A program made the translations under genes and the position numbers. A model generated the notes under the pieces. It had not been told where the DNA came from, made no database searches, and was given only the letters and a program-made list of their open reading frames with translations. Below, piece by piece: positions 18,346 through 26,629 of a stretch of 64,000 bases of DNA; the stretch's first letter is position 1, and every line of letters starts with the position of its first letter. The stretch is from an uncultured Brevundimonas sp. (lineage in GTDB: Bacteria; Pseudomonadota; Alphaproteobacteria; Caulobacterales; Caulobacteraceae): the NCBI RefSeq assembly GCF_937870815.1, contig NZ_CALMZS010000083.1, positions 1 through 64,000 on the forward strand. The letters run 5' to 3'.

Positions 18346-20387
18346 GGCCGAGGGCCCGCCGGCGCGCCCCGGCGCAGGTCGTCCGACAGGGTCAGAGGGG
18401 CCGAGCCGCCGTTCAGCCGGGCCTTGTAGACCGACATGTTCTCCATCACCCGCATCATGTAGTTGCGGGTCTCGGTGAACGGCGTGCATTCGATGAAGTC
18501 GACCGGGTCGACCTGGCCGCCGCGCGGGTCGCCGCACCGCGCCACCCACTGCGACGGTCGCGCCGGACCGGCGTTGTAGCCCACCGTGCTCAGCAGCATC
18601 GAGCCGCCGAAGCGGTTCATCAGGTCGCCGAGATGATAGCTGCCCAGCGTCATGTTGTAGTCCGGGTCCCACAGCCGCTCCGCCGAGAACGGCATGCCCA
18701 GCTGGCGGGCCACCAGGGCCCCGGTGGAGGGCAGGAACTGCATCATCCCCCGCGCGTCGGCGCTGGAGCGGGCGCGGGGGTCGAAACTGGATTCCTGGCG
18801 GGTGATGGCGAGGGTGAAGGCCAGCGGCGCGGCGCCCGGAACCTGGGGCGGAATGCGGATCGGGTACTGGCGTTCGGGCATCAGGAAGCCGCGCTGGCTG
18901 GCGGCCCGGCCCACCATCATGGCCGTGAAATCCTGGCCGTAGACGCGCGACAGATCCATCAGCAGGGCCAGTTCGGGGGCGCCCGGCAGGTCGTCGTCCA
19001 GCTGATAGGCGAACACCCGGAACAGGCTGGCCTCGCCGGTCTCGCCGAGGACGCGCAGGGCGCGGACCACTTCACTGGCCTCGAAGGCCGCCCGCTGGGC
19101 CTCGGTCGGAGCCGGATCGCCGGGCAGGGCGAGGGTGGTCACCCCGGCCTTCTCGGCGGCGAGCTGCCCGTAGAAGGTCTGGATGTGCTGCGCGCCGTTG
19201 CGATAGAATTCGATCGCGGCCGGGGTATTGCCCCGGGCTTCCGCCGCGCGCCCGAGCCAGTACATGGCCCGTCCCTGGGTGATCGGCGTCGACGACGACT
19301 GCCGCAGGATTTCGAAATGGGTGGCGGCCCGGTCCGGGTCGTTCAGCTTGGTCAGGGCCACCCATCCGGCGAAGAATTCGGCGTCGACCTTGCGCTCCCC
19401 CGAAGGGAAGCCGTGCCCGGCCATGGCGTCGTAGGCGGCCTGCCAGTTGCGCCGCTCCAGCGCGTCGAGGAAGTAGTTGCGGCGCTCCGTCCACAGGGTG
19501 TTCTGACCGTCCGTGTGGCTGGGCGCGGGGGGCAGGGCGGCGAGCAGCGGAAAGCCTTCGGCCTGGCGGCTCTGGGAACGCAGGATGCGCACCCGCTCCA
19601 GCGCGACGGCCGGATCCATCGCCTGGGCCGGGGTCAGTCCCGCGACCACGGCGTCCGGGCTGTAGGCCGAGCGCAGCGCCATCGCGGCTTCGGCCACGGC
19701 GCGGCGCTCCGGCGAGACCAGCTGGATCATGGCCCGCGTGGCCGGGCCGTGGGGGCCCGGCAGCAGCATGTCCAGCCGCGCCGCGTGGTCGGCCTGGGTC
19801 AGCCAGCCGCCCCAGCGGGTCAGGATGCGGGTCTGCACCGCCTCGTCGAACGAGCGGCGGCGCCACCAGTCGGTGATCAGCCGGCGGGCCTCGTCGGCCC
19901 GGCCGCGCTGCTCGAGCGCGTCGGCCAGGGCGACGGCGCCCTCGGCCGTGGTCGGCGGAGTCCGGGCGAACATCGACAGGGCCGCGTCCGGGCCCGCATA
20001 GGCGAGGTCCAGGGCCCGCTCGGCCGCGGCGCGCCGGCTCTCGCTCCGGGGCCAGCCGGCGAAGCGCGTCTGCGCCTCGGCGAGGTCGCCGTAGGGCAGT
20101 TGCTCGGCGGAGGTGTCGAGCAGGGCCCACTCCACCAGCTTGCGGGCGACCGGGTCGCCAATCTGCGCCGCCGTCGAGCGGGCCCCGAGGACGTCGCGGG
20201 CCCGGGCCCGGGCCAGGCCCTCGCGGAAAAGGGCGGCGTCCCGGTCGTTCAGCTGCCGCGCCTGCGCGCCCTGCGGCGCCACGGCCGAATACGGCGTCTC
20301 CTGCGTGACCAGCGAATCGGGCGCGGGGGCGAACAGAGCCAGGGCGGCCGCCAGACTGGTTGCGATCATGCCGTGTCCGATCCCCAT
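18333..20387 (-). CDS. Soluble lytic murein transglycosylase (SLT domain)
   Basis: C-terminal FTLAITRQESSFDPRARSSADARGMMQFLPSTGALVARQLG...NMTLGSYHLGDLMNRFGGSMLLSTVGYNAGP; signal peptide. Confidence 0.93.
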   Translation of the reverse strand: MGIGHGMIATSLAAALALFAPAPDSLVTQETPYSAVAPQGAQARQLNDRDAALFREGLARARARDVLGARSTAAQIGDPVARKLVEWALLDTSAEQLPYGDLAEAQTRFAGWPRSESRRAAAERALDLAYAGPDAALSMFARTPPTTAEGAVALADALEQRGRADEARRLITDWWRRRSFDEAVQTRILTRWGGWLTQADHAARLDMLLPGPHGPATRAMIQLVSPERRAVAEAAMALRSAYSPDAVVAGLTPAQAMDPAVALERVRILRSQSRQAEGFPLLAALPPAPSHTDGQNTLWTERRNYFLDALERRNWQAAYDAMAGHGFPSGERKVDAEFFAGWVALTKLNDPDRAATHFEILRQSSSTPITQGRAMYWLGRAAEARGNTPAAIEFYRNGAQHIQTFYGQLAAEKAGVTTLALPGDPAPTEAQRAAFEASEVVRALRVLGETGEASLFRVFAYQLDDDLPGAPELALLMDLSRVYGQDFTAMMVGRAASQRGFLMPERQYPIRIPPQVPGAAPLAFTLAITRQESSFDPRARSSADARGMMQFLPSTGALVARQLGMPFSAERLWDPDYNMTLGSYHLGDLMNRFGGSMLLSTVGYNAGPARPSQWVARCGDPRGGQVDPVDFIECTPFTETRNYMMRVMENMSVYKARLNGGSAPLTLSDDLRRGAPAGPRPYTP

Positions 20388-20477
20388 TGCATCACGGTTG
20401 CGGCGCCGCCGCCGGCAACCTAACCTCCCACGCTTCGCCTCGGGCGTCGCCCATTTCCACGCAGGATCATCGTTTCA

Positions 20478-21362
20478 ATGACCGCCCCCTTGTTCAAGGG
20501 CGTGATCACCGCCCTGATCACACCTCTTCGTGACGGAAAGGTGGACGAAGCCGCCTTCCGGACGCTGCTGGAACGCCAGATCGCGGCCGGGGTTCACGGG
20601 GTGGTGCCGATGGGCACCACGGGCGAGAGCGCCTCCCTGCATCTCGACGAGCACAAGCGGGTCGTGGAGCTGTGCGTCGAGGTCGCCGCCGGCCGCCTGC
20701 GCGTGATCGCCGGCGCGGGCGCCTCGGCCACCGACAAGTCGATCGACCTGGTCCGCCACGCCAAGACGGTCGGCGCGGACGGCGCGCTGGTGGTGACCCC
20801 CTACTACAACCGGCCGTCGCAGGCCGGCATGGCCGCCCATTTCGAGGCCGTCGCCGAGGCCGTCCAGCTGCCGGTTCTGCTCTACAACGTGCCGGGCCGC
20901 ACCGGGGTCGACCTGGCCGACGAGACCGTGGCCCGGCTGGCCTCGCACCCGAACATCGTCGGCATCAAGGACGCCACCGGCGACCTGGCCCGGGTCAGCT
21001 GGATGCGGGCCCACATCATCGACCAGCAGTTCGACCTGATCTCGGGTGACGATTCCAGCTACCTCGGCCATCACGCCCACGGCGGGGTCGGGGTGATCTC
21101 GGTGACCTCCAACGTCGCCCCCGAGGCCATGGTGGCGCTGCACGAGGCCGCCGCACGCGGCGACTACGCCGCGGCCCGGGAGTGGCAGGACCGGCTGATC
21201 GGCCTGCACAGGGCCCTGTTCCTCGACAACTCCCCGTCGCCGGCCAAATACGCCCTGGCCCGGCTGGGCCTGTGCACCGAGGAGGTCCGCCTGCCGCTGG
21301 CCCCGACCGCCGACGCCGTGAAGCCGGCGATCGACCGGGCCATGGCGGAAGCGGGAGTCTAG
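20478..21362 (+). CDS. dapA: 4-hydroxy-tetrahydrodipicolinate synthase
   Basis: [61 protein letters not shown]. Confidence 0.97.
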   Translation: MTAPLFKGVITALITPLRDGKVDEAAFRTLLERQIAAGVHGVVPMGTTGESASLHLDEHKRVVELCVEVAAGRLRVIAGAGASATDKSIDLVRHAKTVGADGALVVTPYYNRPSQAGMAAHFEAVAEAVQLPVLLYNVPGRTGVDLADETVARLASHPNIVGIKDATGDLARVSWMRAHIIDQQFDLISGDDSSYLGHHAHGGVGVISVTSNVAPEAMVALHEAAARGDYAAAREWQDRLIGLHRALFLDNSPSPAKYALARLGLCTEEVRLPLAPTADAVKPAIDRAMAEAGV

Positions 21363-21447
21363 AAAAAACGGTGTGTCAGAGTCGGCAGAGTCGGCGCCCG
21401 GTCCGCGAAAATTCGGTGTGTCAGAGTCGGCAGAGTCGGCAAATCCG
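21363..21447 (+). repeat. Dispersed dimeric intergenic repeat, copy B
   Basis: GAAAAAACGGTGTGTCAGAGTCGGCAGAGTCGGCGCC...GAAAATTCGGTGTGTCAGAGTCGGCAGAGTCGGC; same architecture as copy A. Confidence 0.85.
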
Positions 21448-21598
21448 ACTCGCCGCGCGTCGCCGAAGCTGGAAGGTGTTCTGTCTCTGGAAGTCGGTCG
21501 GGCCATGGGCGCAGCATAAACCGGGCCTGCGTCAGAATCGGACGTAGGCCGGAGGCGACGGCTTCGCGAGCGCCGATGGAGCGTGTAGGAGGGCCGGA

Positions 21599-22069
21599 AT
21601 GGCCGCCGAGAAACCCAGGACCAAGGTCATCGCCGAGAACCGCCGGGCGAAATTCGACTATTTCCTCGAGGACCATACCGAGGCCGGGATCCAGCTGCTG
21701 GGCACCGAGATCAAGGCGCTGCGCGACGGCCGGGCCAATATCGCCGAATCCTATGCGGCGGTGGAGGGGCGCGAGATCGTGCTGATCAACGCCGACATCC
21801 CGCCCTACAAACAGGCCAACCGCTTCAACCACGAGCCGCGCCGGCCGCGGAAGCTGCTGCTGCACCGCAAGCAGATCGACCGGTTGATCGGCGCCGTCCA
21901 GCGCGACGGCCAGACCATCATCCCGATCCGGCTCTATCTGAACGAGGCGGGCAAGGCCAAGCTGGAGATCGCCCTGGCCAAGGGCAAGAAGCTGCACGAC
22001 AAGCGCGAGGCCACGGCCCAGCGCGACTGGCAGCGCGACAAGGCGCGGCTGATGAAGGAGCGGGGGTAG
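21599..22069 (+). CDS. smpB: SsrA-binding protein
   Basis: [84 protein letters not shown]. Confidence 0.97.
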   Translation: MAAEKPRTKVIAENRRAKFDYFLEDHTEAGIQLLGTEIKALRDGRANIAESYAAVEGREIVLINADIPPYKQANRFNHEPRRPRKLLLHRKQIDRLIGAVQRDGQTIIPIRLYLNEAGKAKLEIALAKGKKLHDKREATAQRDWQRDKARLMKERG

Positions 22070-22148
22070 GCCTTTCGAGAGCGGCGCGTTGACTAACCGG
22101 AGCGTTTCACCCCCTCTTGCCATCCAGGTATGGGTCTGAAGGGTCTCC

Positions 22149-23171
22149 ATGTTCTCGCAACAGCCTAACCGACCATGGGCCTCAGGCATGCTCGGCTTGG
22201 CCATTCTGACTGTCTCCGCTGAACCGACCATCTCCAGACAGGAGCCGCAGACCGCTGTAAGCCCTGATGAAGCCGCCAGGGGTGAAGCCATGGTCGTGCT
22301 TCCCGACGGCCGGAGGCTTCATCTGAAATGCAGTGGGACAGGCGAGCCAACGGTCATCCTGGACGCGGGGCTAGGGCTGGATTCCTCGGTGTGGACGCGA
22401 GTTCAGCCGGAGCTCGCCGAAATAACCCGGACCTGCGCCTATGATCGGGCCGGCTATGGCCAAAGCGATCCAGGACCGCTGCCTCGCGATTCTGCGCACC
22501 GCGCGAGTGATCTGTTGGGAATGCTCGAGGCCACCGTGGAGAATGGACCCTTTGTGCTTGTGGCCCATTCGGCGGCAGAGCTCACAGCGCGCATCGTCAC
22601 TGAACGGCGACCGGACCTCATAGCCGGGTTGATCCTTGTCGACCCGGGCGCCGACCTGGAGAGGTTGAAAACCATCGGACCGGTCTGGGCAGCCGCATAC
22701 GCCGCGGGACAGTCCGCCGCGCTCAAGTGTATTCGGGCCACGGCGGCTGGCGAAATGAGGCCGGGCAACCCCATCTACGTCGAATGCGGCTCTCCGCCCA
22801 CGGACGGTCCTCTGGCAAGCCGCGAGATGGCCGCCGCCGTTCTGTCGGAGAATGAGCCGGATTCGGCAGGGATCGATGAAAGACAGAGAGCCCAAGGCTC
22901 GCTGGGCGACGTATCCCTCATTGTCTTGACGGCGGAGAACAAGTTCGGGGCCAATGAAGGTGCCGCACCGGCCGAAACCCAGCCCTTGCGGCGAGCTTGG
23001 TCAGAGGCTGGTGCGATGATCGCAGCGTCATCGAGTCGAGGTGAACAGCGCATGGTTCCAGAAGCCTCGCATGTGATCCAGTTCGAGCAGCCGCAGGCCG
23101 TGATCGATGCAGTCAGGGACGTGGTGGAGAGGGCTCGCTCCGGGACGGAGAGCGGAGAGTCGACCTCTTGA
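22149..23171 (+). CDS. Alpha/beta hydrolase
   Basis: VVLPDGRRLHLKCSGTGEPTVILDAGLGLDSSVWTRVQPELAEITRTCAYDRAGYGQSDPGP...LVAHSAAELTARIV; visibly less GC-rich than neighbours. Confidence 0.85.
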   Translation: MFSQQPNRPWASGMLGLAILTVSAEPTISRQEPQTAVSPDEAARGEAMVVLPDGRRLHLKCSGTGEPTVILDAGLGLDSSVWTRVQPELAEITRTCAYDRAGYGQSDPGPLPRDSAHRASDLLGMLEATVENGPFVLVAHSAAELTARIVTERRPDLIAGLILVDPGADLERLKTIGPVWAAAYAAGQSAALKCIRATAAGEMRPGNPIYVECGSPPTDGPLASREMAAAVLSENEPDSAGIDERQRAQGSLGDVSLIVLTAENKFGANEGAAPAETQPLRRAWSEAGAMIAASSSRGEQRMVPEASHVIQFEQPQAVIDAVRDVVERARSGTESGESTS

Positions 23172-23569
23172 AACGGATTGGCGCGATCTTTCTGACGGGT
23201 ATGGCGGCGGCCTGTTCATCGCAGGCACCCGCGCCGTCGGGCGCAGGCCTCTGCTGGCGAATGTTCGAAGTCGCTGAACAACAGCCCCGGTTCGAGATCA
23301 TCGCCCGCGATGTTCCCAACCTCGAAAGCTGTGCGGCCCAACTGGAGGGTGCGCGAATGATGGAGGGACGCCCGACATCGGGAGCCTACAACGGGCACTT
23401 CATCTTCGCGACCGAGGAACAGATAACCTCGGCCGCAGCGATAGATGGCACCCGAATTCGGGTCTTTGAGGCCGAGGACCGGCGGGAAGTACAGGAGGGG
23501 ATTCGGGCGCTCATCGAGCGCCAATCGTCGGTCGAACGCCCGTCCCGCGAGTTGACCTCGACGCAATAA
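23168..23569 (+). CDS. Small putative lipoprotein of unknown function
   Basis: [25 protein letters not shown] lipobox; TTGA overlap with the upstream hydrolase. Confidence 0.7.
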   Translation: MKRIGAIFLTGMAAACSSQAPAPSGAGLCWRMFEVAEQQPRFEIIARDVPNLESCAAQLEGARMMEGRPTSGAYNGHFIFATEEQITSAAAIDGTRIRVFEAEDRREVQEGIRALIERQSSVERPSRELTSTQ

Positions 23570-23583
23570 GACTCCCGTCGCCG

Positions 23584-23638
23584 CCCACGTCCACTTGAAA
23601 ACCTCTTCGGACATCGCCGTCTTCGGCAGGCCCGTGTT
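23584..23638 (-). pseudogene. Diverged fragment resembling the 3' end of the neighbouring udg gene
   Basis: Minus-strand [15 protein letters not shown] versus NTGRLTAAMFEEVFR of the UDG at 24085-24729; about 36/46 identical bases in an ungapped by-eye alignment; ends exactly where the smpB duplication begins. Confidence 0.5.
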
Positions 23639-23764
23639 GGCGGGCAAGGCCAAGCTGGAGATCGCCCTGGCCAAGGGCAAGAAGCTGCACGACAAGCGCG
23701 AGGCCACGGCCCAGCGCGACTGGCAGCGCGACAAGGCGCGGCTGATGAAGGAGCGGGGTTAGGC
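23639..23764 (+). pseudogene. Duplicated 3' end of smpB (126 bp, 1 mismatch to 21946-22071)
   Basis: Direct repeat GGCGGGCAAGGCCAAGCTGGAG...CTGATGAAGGAGCGGGGTTAGGC; difference only at 22066 (G) vs 23759 (T). Confidence 0.95.
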
Positions 23765-23953
23765 GACCGGCTGGGCGTCGAGGATGCCCGGCGTCGACGC
23801 CGCGGCCTGCTCCGCGCCCCAGGGCCCGAGCGACGGCGGGGTCCATTGCTGGACGACCATGGCCAGAATCGCGATCAGGGCGGCGATCAGCAGCGCCCAC
23901 ACCGCCGCCCGCCGTTCCTCGCGGGTGAACGCCTCCCGCTGTGCGCTATGCAT
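23759..23953 (-). CDS. Small single-TM hypothetical protein
   Basis: [46 protein letters not shown]...; stop overlaps the duplicated smpB stop. Confidence 0.6.
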   Translation of the reverse strand: MHSAQREAFTREERRAAVWALLIAALIAILAMVVQQWTPPSLGPWGAEQAAASTPGILDAQPVA

Positions 23954-24084
23954 GACAACCTCCCAGGTCCCGCCCGATCAACGCGGGGTCGGCGACGCCG
24001 TTCCTGGGAAACAGTCTACACCCGCGGACCCATGATTCGTGTGGCGCGGGAAACACGGTCGCCTCCCGGGCGACCGATGTTCGA

Positions 24085-24729
24085 TCACGCTTCGATGATC
24101 GCCCGCGCCCGCCGGAAGACCTCCTCGAACATCGCCGCCGTCAGCCGGCCGGTGTTCGTGTTCAGCCGCGAGCAGTGGTAGCTGTTGAGCAGCACATAGG
24201 GTCCGATCTCGGCCTGGGCCCCGTGGCCCGCCGCCATGGCGCCGGCCGGCCGCCCCAGCGCCTTCAGCACATTGCGGCGCGACACGTCGCCGAGGGTGAG
24301 GATGACCCTGAGCCGGGGCAGGGCGGCCAGGCGCGACCGCAGGAACGGCCGGCAGGCCGCCTCCTCGACCGGCAGGGGCTTGTTGCCGGGCGGGGCGCAA
24401 CGCACCGCATTGGTGATCATGCAGTCGACCAGTTCGAGATCGTCGTCGCCGTTCGGGTCATAGGTCCCGCGCGCGAAACCCGTCTTCAGCAGGGTGTCGT
24501 AGAGCAGCCGGCCGGCGTGGTCGCCGGTGAACGGCCGGCCGGTGCGGTTGGCCCCGGTCCGGCCCGGGGCGAGGCCCGCGACCAGCAGCCGCGCCCGCGG
24601 GTCGCCGAACGAGGGGGCGGCGCCGTTCCACCAGCCGGGGTTCTGGCGGGCGTTCTCGAGCCGGTATTCGACCAGCCGGGGACAGAGCGGGCAGTCGCGC
24701 GGCGCCTCGGGGGGGTAGGGGGGGGTCAT
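24085..24729 (-). CDS. Uracil-DNA glycosylase, family 5-like (UdgB)
   Basis: CPLCPRLVEYRLENARQNPGWWNGAAPSFGDPRARLLVAGLAPGRTGANRTGRPFTGDHAGRLLYDTL...LNSYHCSRLNTNTGRLT. Confidence 0.92.
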   Translation of the reverse strand: MTPPYPPEAPRDCPLCPRLVEYRLENARQNPGWWNGAAPSFGDPRARLLVAGLAPGRTGANRTGRPFTGDHAGRLLYDTLLKTGFARGTYDPNGDDDLELVDCMITNAVRCAPPGNKPLPVEEAACRPFLRSRLAALPRLRVILTLGDVSRRNVLKALGRPAGAMAAGHGAQAEIGPYVLLNSYHCSRLNTNTGRLTAAMFEEVFRRARAIIEA

Positions 24730-24780
24730 GGTCGGGCTCTACCGTTCTGTTCGTCGCCGCGAAAGCCATCCCATTCCGGT

Positions 24781-24912
24781 CGTCATCCTCGGGCTTGACC
24801 CGAGGATCAGACCATCCGGTGCGCGGTGCATAGCTGGTCCACGCTATCAGGGCCGCCACAAACGCACAGCCTGAGGCCCCCTCTGATCCTCGGGTCGAGC
24901 CCGAGGATGACG
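24781..24912. repeat. Inverted pair of palindromic REP-like units
   Basis: CGTCATCCTCGGGCTTGACCCGAGGATCAG (24781-24810) and CTGATCCTCGGGTCGAGCCCGAGGATGACG (24883-24912). Confidence 0.85.
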
Positions 24913-24945
24913 GCGGAGGGTTGGGGTAGGCGAGGGACGAGGCCG

Positions 24946-25482
24946 TCAGCCCGCCCGCGGCCGGCCGATCTCCGGCAGCAGGTCCTGCAGCTCGACGAAG
25001 GCGTCGGCCTGGCGACGCAGCTCGTCGGCGATCTGGGGCGGCTGACTCCTCAGGGTCGAGACCACCGTCACCCGCACCCCCTTGGCCTGCACCGCCTGGA
25101 CCAGCCGCCGGAAGTCGCCGTCGCCGCTGAACAGCACCATCTGGTCCACGCGCGGCGCCAGCTCCAGCATGTCGACGGCGATCTCGATGTCCATATTGCC
25201 CTTGGTGCGCGACTGGCCCTGGGCGTCGGTGAAGCGCTTGACCGGCTTGGTCACCACGCTGAAGCCATTGTAGTCGAGCCAGTCGACCAGCGGCCGGATC
25301 GGCGAGAATTCCTCGCCCTCGATCACGGCGGTGTAATAATGGGCGCGAACCAGAACGCCTTTCGCGCGATACATCTCCAGCAGCCTGCTGAAGTCGAGGT
25401 CGGCGTTCAGCGCCCTGGCGGCGGAATAGAGATTGGCCCCGTCGATGAACAGGGCGATGCGCTCGGTCGGAAAAGGCGTCAT
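24946..25482 (-). CDS. NYN-domain (LabA/DUF88) putative ribonuclease
   Basis: ERIALFIDGANLYSAARALNADLDF...GNMDIEIAVDMLELAPRVDQMVLFSGDGDFRRLVQAVQAKGVRVTV. Confidence 0.9.
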   Translation of the reverse strand: MTPFPTERIALFIDGANLYSAARALNADLDFSRLLEMYRAKGVLVRAHYYTAVIEGEEFSPIRPLVDWLDYNGFSVVTKPVKRFTDAQGQSRTKGNMDIEIAVDMLELAPRVDQMVLFSGDGDFRRLVQAVQAKGVRVTVVSTLRSQPPQIADELRRQADAFVELQDLLPEIGRPRAG

Positions 25483-25501
25483 GGAAATCGGTTCCGCAAA
25501 C

Positions 25502-26038
25502 ATGGACGTGCCGGTCGCCGTCGACATGGACGACGCCCTCGATCCGGACGACGCCGTCATCGTCGCGCTGGGCTGCAATGACAAGGGGGCCTGGCGCGAT
25601 TGCCGCGAGGCCCTGGAGGCGGCCCTGGCCCGCTTCCGCGCCGAGGGGATCGACGTGCTCAGGCGCTCGTCGTGGTGGCGTTCGGCGGCCTGGCCCGATC
25701 CCGACGACCCGCCGTTCCTGAACGGGGTGGTCATCGTCCGCACGGCCCACGATCCGCACGCCCTGATGGCCGCCCTGGGGCGGATCGAGGAGGCCTTCGG
25801 CCGGCGGCGCGGCCTGCGCAACGCGCCGCGGACCCTCGACCTCGACCTGATCGCCTACGGCCGGCTGAGCGGCGACCTCGACGGCCTGATCCTGCCGCAT
25901 CCCCGGGCGGCGGAACGCCGGTTCGTGATGGGGCCTCTGGCGGAGATCGCTCCGGAGTGGGAGCATCCGGGCGGCGGCCGGGCGGTCGATCTGGCCGATG
26001 CGGCGCCGGTCGGCAAGGACGCCGCCCCGGCGCGCTGA
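25502..26038 (+). CDS. folK: 2-amino-4-hydroxy-6-hydroxymethyldihydropteridine pyrophosphokinase
   Basis: [27 protein letters not shown]...[10 protein letters not shown]...[11 protein letters not shown]...[21 protein letters not shown]; start could also be ATG 25481. Confidence 0.9.
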   Translation: MDVPVAVDMDDALDPDDAVIVALGCNDKGAWRDCREALEAALARFRAEGIDVLRRSSWWRSAAWPDPDDPPFLNGVVIVRTAHDPHALMAALGRIEEAFGRRRGLRNAPRTLDLDLIAYGRLSGDLDGLILPHPRAAERRFVMGPLAEIAPEWEHPGGGRAVDLADAAPVGKDAAPAR

Positions 26039-26123
26039 TCGCCTCATTCCCGCCGATGCGGCGTTGCACAATGGCCTCCGACCCTATATTTTGTGCGGTT
26101 CTCTCCCGCGCTCGAGGAATTTC

Positions 26124-26483
26124 ATGGCCCGCGTCACTGTCGAAGACTGCATCGAGAAGGTGCCGAACCGTTTTGGTCTGGTCCTGCTGGCCGGGCACCG
26201 GGCCCGCTCCATCGCCAACGGCGCGCCGCTGACGGTCGATCGCGACAATGACAAGAACCCCGTCGTGGCCCTGCGCGAACTGGCCGACGCCACCGTCAGC
26301 CCGGACGAGCTGCAGGAGAACATCATCGTCACCCTGCAGCGGGTCGACGAACGCAGCGAAGCCGAGGACGAGGCCGAGACCGTCGCCCTGCTGGCCGAGC
26401 CGCAGCACATGAACATGGCCGAAGCCGAGCTGATCCGCGCGCTGCAGAGCGACCGCGACGGCGGCCAGGAGGAGCGGTACTGA
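26124..26483 (+). CDS. rpoZ: RNA polymerase omega subunit
   Basis: [53 protein letters not shown]. Confidence 0.97.
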   Translation: MARVTVEDCIEKVPNRFGLVLLAGHRARSIANGAPLTVDRDNDKNPVVALRELADATVSPDELQENIIVTLQRVDERSEAEDEAETVALLAEPQHMNMAEAELIRALQSDRDGGQEERY

Positions 26484-26629
26484 CGGCCGGGCCCGCCAAC
26501 GGCATCACCATCCTGCCGGCGCGGACCTCGCCGCCCGCGCCGCCTCTGAAAGCTGCCAATCTCAACGATCCCGAGGGCGACCGTCCGGCCGCCGCCCCCG
26601 AGCCCGCCCCCGAACCCGCAAGGGCCCGG

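Noticed and set aside
21946-23764. Intact integrative element or prophage at smpB
   Set aside because: No integrase, transposase, replication or conjugation genes lie between the repeats; only two small cargo genes.
23168-23764. Fusion reading frame joining the duplicated smpB tail to upstream sequence ([25 protein letters not shown]...)
   Set aside because: No plausible start codon or RBS; upstream bases align to the antisense of udg, so this is a remnant rather than a gene.
26480-26629. Non-canonical CTG start for rsh overlapping the rpoZ stop (CTGA)
   Set aside because: The frame is open, but GTG at 26630 with an AAGGG upstream fits better and the extra 50 residues are Pro/Ala-rich without recognisable homology.
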